Part shown: positions 61,273-64,000 of the stretch, piece after piece
Position numbering within the stretch: the first letter of the stretch is position 1
How the letters are laid out: every line of letters starts with the position of its first letter
Made by a program: the position numbers and the translations under genes
Source of the DNA: Flavobacterium gelidicaeli
GTDB taxonomy: Bacteria; Bacteroidota; Bacteroidia; Flavobacteriales; Flavobacteriaceae
Direction of reading: 5' to 3'
NCBI RefSeq assembly: GCF_013294005.1
Contig: NZ_JABSNK010000001.1
Span: 434,001-498,000 of the forward strand
DNA length: 64,000 bases
Notes under the pieces: generated by a model
What the model was told of the DNA's origin: nothing
Database searches by the model: none
What the model saw: only the letters and a program-made list of their open reading frames with translations

Positions 61273-61782
61273 ATGATTATTAGAAAAGGGGAAATAAACG
61301 ATATGAAAGCTGTCTTAGGATTAATCCAAGAATTAGCTGATTTTGAAAAAGAGCCAGATGCAGTTCTAATTAATGAAACTGATTTAATTAGGGATGGCTT
61401 TGGTGACAACCCACTATTTTCTGTTTTTGTGGCCGAAATAGATACTGATACAAAAGACGGTAAACAAACAAAGGAAATTATAGGAATTGCGTTATACTAT
61501 TACCGCTATTCTACCTGGAAAGGAAAAACACTTCATTTAGAAGACCTTGTTGTAAAAAGTGAAATGCGCGGTACTGGTGCAGGGTACGCATTGTACTCCG
61601 AAATCATTAAACAAGCCAAAAAAGATCAGGTTCGCCGTATTGACTGGAATGTTCTTGACTGGAATACTCCCGCTATTGATTTCTACGAAAAAACAGGCGC
61701 GAAAGTGCTTCAAGAATGGCACAGTGTTCAAATGGATGAGGCTGGAATCAATGATTTTGTTGCCAATAAACTAAGACAATAA
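61273..61782 (+). CDS. GNAT family N-acetyltransferase
   Basis: A 169-residue acetyltransferase of the spermidine/diamine acetyltransferase-like group. Acetyl-CoA is bound by the loop around SEMRGTGAGYALYSEI (about 96-111), followed by the WNVLDWNTPAIDFYEKTGAK segment typical of GNATs. The acceptor is unknown. It is followed 34 bases later by lysC. Confidence 0.87.
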   Translation: MIIRKGEINDMKAVLGLIQELADFEKEPDAVLINETDLIRDGFGDNPLFSVFVAEIDTDTKDGKQTKEIIGIALYYYRYSTWKGKTLHLEDLVVKSEMRGTGAGYALYSEIIKQAKKDQVRRIDWNVLDWNTPAIDFYEKTGAKVLQEWHSVQMDEAGINDFVANKLRQ

Positions 61783-61816
61783 AGAAATTAGAATCACAAT
61801 TTTTGTTTAGATAATT

Positions 61817-63073
61817 ATGAGAGTATTCAAATTTGGAGGAGCATCAGTAAAAGATGCCGAAGGAATAAAAAATGTCTATGACGTTTTACAAAAAGTAGGT
61901 TATGAAGATGTATTACTTGTAGTATCTGCAATGGGGAAAACTACAAATGCACTTGAAGTAGTTATCAAAGACTATTTTGAGAAATCATCTGCTTTAAAAT
62001 CATCAGTACAAGACGTAAAAAAATACCACAATCAAATTTTGCTGGATTTATTTGAAGATGAAAAGCAGGAGGTTTTTGCCGCTGTAAACAAACAGTTTGC
62101 CGACTTAGAGTATTTCCTAGAAAACAACAAATCGCCTAATTATAACTTTGTTTACGATCAAGTAGTGAGCTATGGAGAGTTGATTTCGACAACCATATTA
62201 GCCCATTTCATGAATTTCATGAAAATAAAAACAGAATGGATTGATGTTCGAAATTTCATTAAAACCAATGCAAATTATAGAGATGCAGAGGTTGATTGGG
62301 AAGCGACTCAAAAGAACATTTCGAAAAATATTAAACGAAAAAACTTAAACATTACACAAGGTTTCTTAGGATCTGACGAGAATAATTTCACCACTACATT
62401 AGGCCGTGAAGGGTCTGATTATACTGCAGCCATTTTTGCCTATTGTTTAAACGCCGAAAGTGTAACGATCTGGAAAGATGTTCCTGGAGTGATGAATGCT
62501 GATCCAAGGTATTTTGAAAATGCTAGTTTGCTGAACCAAATTTCGTATCGTGAAGCCATTGAATTAGCTTTTTATGGTGCCACCGTAATTCACCCAAAAA
62601 CATTGCAACCTTTACAAAAAAAGGAAATCCCTTTGTATGTAAAATCATTTATCAATCCGTTGTTGAAAGGTACAAGTGTTTCTAAAGGAACTGCACTTGA
62701 ACCTTATTTACCTTGCTTTATTGTGAAAAGAAACCAACTGTTGATTTCACTTTCCTCTATTGATTTCTCCTTTATTATGGAAGAGAACATCAGTGAAATT
62801 TTCTCTTTGTTTCACCAATTCAAGCTTAAGGTAAATTTAATTCAAAACTCGGCGATTAGTTTCTCTGTTTGTGTCGAAGATAAATTTGACAATTTTAAAG
62901 AAATGAATGCTATTTTATCTAAAAAATTCAAAGTTGACTTTACTGAAAACGTTACCCTGTATACCATCAGGCATTTTAATGACCTAGCAGCTGAAACAGT
63001 TGAAACAGGGAAAAAAGTGATTCTGAAACAAGTGAGTAAAGAAACCATGCAAATTATAACGAGCGAGAACTAG
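61817..63073 (+). CDS. lysC: Aspartate kinase
   Basis: A 418-residue monofunctional aspartate kinase, which phosphorylates aspartate toward lysine, threonine and methionine. The N-terminal motif is KFGGASVKD (5-13) and the catalytic segment LGREGSDYTAAIFA is near residue 195. The C-terminal ACT-like region (about 295-418) is degenerate, so feedback regulation may differ from that of classic LysC. No homoserine dehydrogenase domain is fused. Confidence 0.92.
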   Translation: MRVFKFGGASVKDAEGIKNVYDVLQKVGYEDVLLVVSAMGKTTNALEVVIKDYFEKSSALKSSVQDVKKYHNQILLDLFEDEKQEVFAAVNKQFADLEYFLENNKSPNYNFVYDQVVSYGELISTTILAHFMNFMKIKTEWIDVRNFIKTNANYRDAEVDWEATQKNISKNIKRKNLNITQGFLGSDENNFTTTLGREGSDYTAAIFAYCLNAESVTIWKDVPGVMNADPRYFENASLLNQISYREAIELAFYGATVIHPKTLQPLQKKEIPLYVKSFINPLLKGTSVSKGTALEPYLPCFIVKRNQLLISLSSIDFSFIMEENISEIFSLFHQFKLKVNLIQNSAISFSVCVEDKFDNFKEMNAILSKKFKVDFTENVTLYTIRHFNDLAAETVETGKKVILKQVSKETMQIITSEN

Positions 63074-63123
63074 CCAGTTCTTGTTATGTAACAGCCTTTT
63101 TATTTCTATTTATTTTCTAAAGT

Positions 63124-63175
63124 ATATCGAGATCGAGCCTTTTTTGCTAAAAGCTAGTCTCGATATCTTTTTTTC
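63124..63175 (+). terminator. Terminator after lysC
   Basis: ATATCGAGA pairs with TCTCGATAT, with an inner AGC/GCT stem and a T run after it. Confidence 0.75.
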
Positions 63176-63242
63176 TTTTGCAGCTTACGCGAAAATTAGC
63201 TAAAGAATACACTACTTTTGGCTTATAGACGTTATTCTCTTT

Positions 63243-64000
63243 ATGTTAAAAAAAGGACTACTTTTTATAGCACTGGTTTTTTTTTCTGGACTGTATGCTC
63301 AGAAGGATAATTCGTTATACACCACAAAAAAAATAGCACCAAGCAAGGATTCTATCGCTTTAGAAAAGGTAAGCATCAACTCTAATTACTTCAACATAAT
63401 CGACAATCATGGTAAAATAATTGACCGTAGTTATTACCAAGTTGATTTTCTGAAAGGGATTTTACTTTTAAAAGAACCACTATTATTAACTACTGATTCT
63501 TTGACGATAAATTACTTAAAATTCCCTGATTACCTTACTAAAGAATACAGTATTTACGAGGATGCTCAAGTAGTTAGTACAGACATTGGTACCGAAAAAC
63601 TTTATAGAATTCAAGAAGAACAAGCTGAAAAAACAGTTCCGTTTGACGGCTTAAATACTTCTGGAAGTATTACCAGAGGGCTTACTGTGGGTAACAATCA
63701 AAATACCGTTTTAAACTCCAATCTAGAATTACAAATTACAGGTAAATTATCTGAAAAAGTAAGTTTAACTGCTTCTTTACAAGACAGTAATATTCCGCTG
63801 CAAGATGGGGGATACTCTCAAAAATTAGATCAATTTGACAACATATTCATGGAACTAGCCAGTGATCGTTGGAAAATTAGAGGTGGTGATTTATTTCTAG
63901 AAAATCATGATACCCAATTTTTAAATTTTAATAAAAAAGTACAAGGACTATATGCTAGTTTTGACTTTGGCTCGGAGGCCAATAAAACAAGTGTATTCAC
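63243..64000 (+). CDS. Large outer-membrane protein, N-terminal fragment
   Basis: ATG at 63243, open to the window end (252 codons seen). It has a signal peptide ending near residue 20 (LYAQ). After about residue 125 the sequence looks like beta-barrel strands: GSITRGLTVGNNQNTVLNSN, LELQITGKLSEKVSLTASLQ, and RGGDLFLEN. Segments of this kind occur in very large Bacteroidota outer-membrane barrels, including the type IX secretion protein SprA, but the family is not certain from this part. The remainder lies beyond the window. Confidence 0.75.
   Translation, partial: MLKKGLLFIALVFFSGLYAQKDNSLYTTKKIAPSKDSIALEKVSINSNYFNIIDNHGKIIDRSYYQVDFLKGILLLKEPLLLTTDSLTINYLKFPDYLTKEYSIYEDAQVVSTDIGTEKLYRIQEEQAEKTVPFDGLNTSGSITRGLTVGNNQNTVLNSNLELQITGKLSEKVSLTASLQDSNIPLQDGGYSQKLDQFDNIFMELASDRWKIRGGDLFLENHDTQFLNFNKKVQGLYASFDFGSEANKTSVF

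Overview
The window is chromosomal DNA from a Flavobacterium-like member of the Bacteroidota. Support comes from AT-rich sequence, the gliding genes gldD and gldE beside mutY and ssb, promoters of the TAnnTTTG type instead of the proteobacterial -10 box, and start codons that mostly lack a Shine-Dalgarno sequence, as is normal in this phylum. I saw no rRNA, tRNA, CRISPR array, insertion sequence or prophage. Most of the content is housekeeping, densely packed, with many clear stem-loop terminators.

Region by region. 1-3.5 kb (minus strand): a prenylglyceryl-phosphate synthase gene, pnuC, a NadR-type kinase fused to DUF4301, and the first codons of arfB. 3.6-4.9 kb: a Crp/Fnr regulator, a small membrane protein and a group III truncated haemoglobin, with a perfect Fnr-type palindrome between the regulator and the other two. 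5-7.3 kb: a phosphopantetheinyl transferase and ahcY. 7.5-10 kb: two small exported proteins, then an Rrf2 repressor with an NAD(P)-binding protein. 10-15.1 kb: rplU-rpmA, a pair of M16 peptidases, an EamA exporter and a metal-binding lipoprotein. 15.3-21 kb: mutY-ssb-gldE-gldD, then HU, a 30-residue basic protein and RNase G. 21.3-31.4 kb: membrane proteins, PBP1C and a giant alpha-2-macroglobulin lipoprotein. 31.5-38.3 kb: tadA, dxs, a DUF3078 protein, dgt, an amine oxidase and an AraC regulator.

38.4-41.2 kb is the clearest accessory island: a compact three-gene operon encoding an HNH-nuclease protein, a 77-residue middle protein and an SMC-like DUF2326 ATPase. This matches the ABC-three-component (ABC-3C) conflict systems that have been predicted computationally. 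41.8-44.8 kb is a redox or stress cluster (a short ORF, an AhpD-like protein, thioredoxin, OsmC, a YHS protein and an unknown exported protein). 44.9-47.8 kb holds a divergent Lrp regulator and metE. 48-54.7 kb holds RDD, GyrI-like and unknown proteins, nrdA, nrdB and DUF3109. 55-64 kb holds marC, plsC, a C-terminal processing protease, dCMP deaminase, HupE, TerB, fbp, a GNAT enzyme, lysC and the start of a large outer-membrane protein that runs off the window.

A dispersed intergenic hairpin repeat occurs at least five times (near 5.7, 7.4, 21.2, 38.4 and 41.6 kb). A second, shorter repeat occurs at 21.9 and 42.6 kb. Domain calls are from reading motifs by eye; no database search was run.
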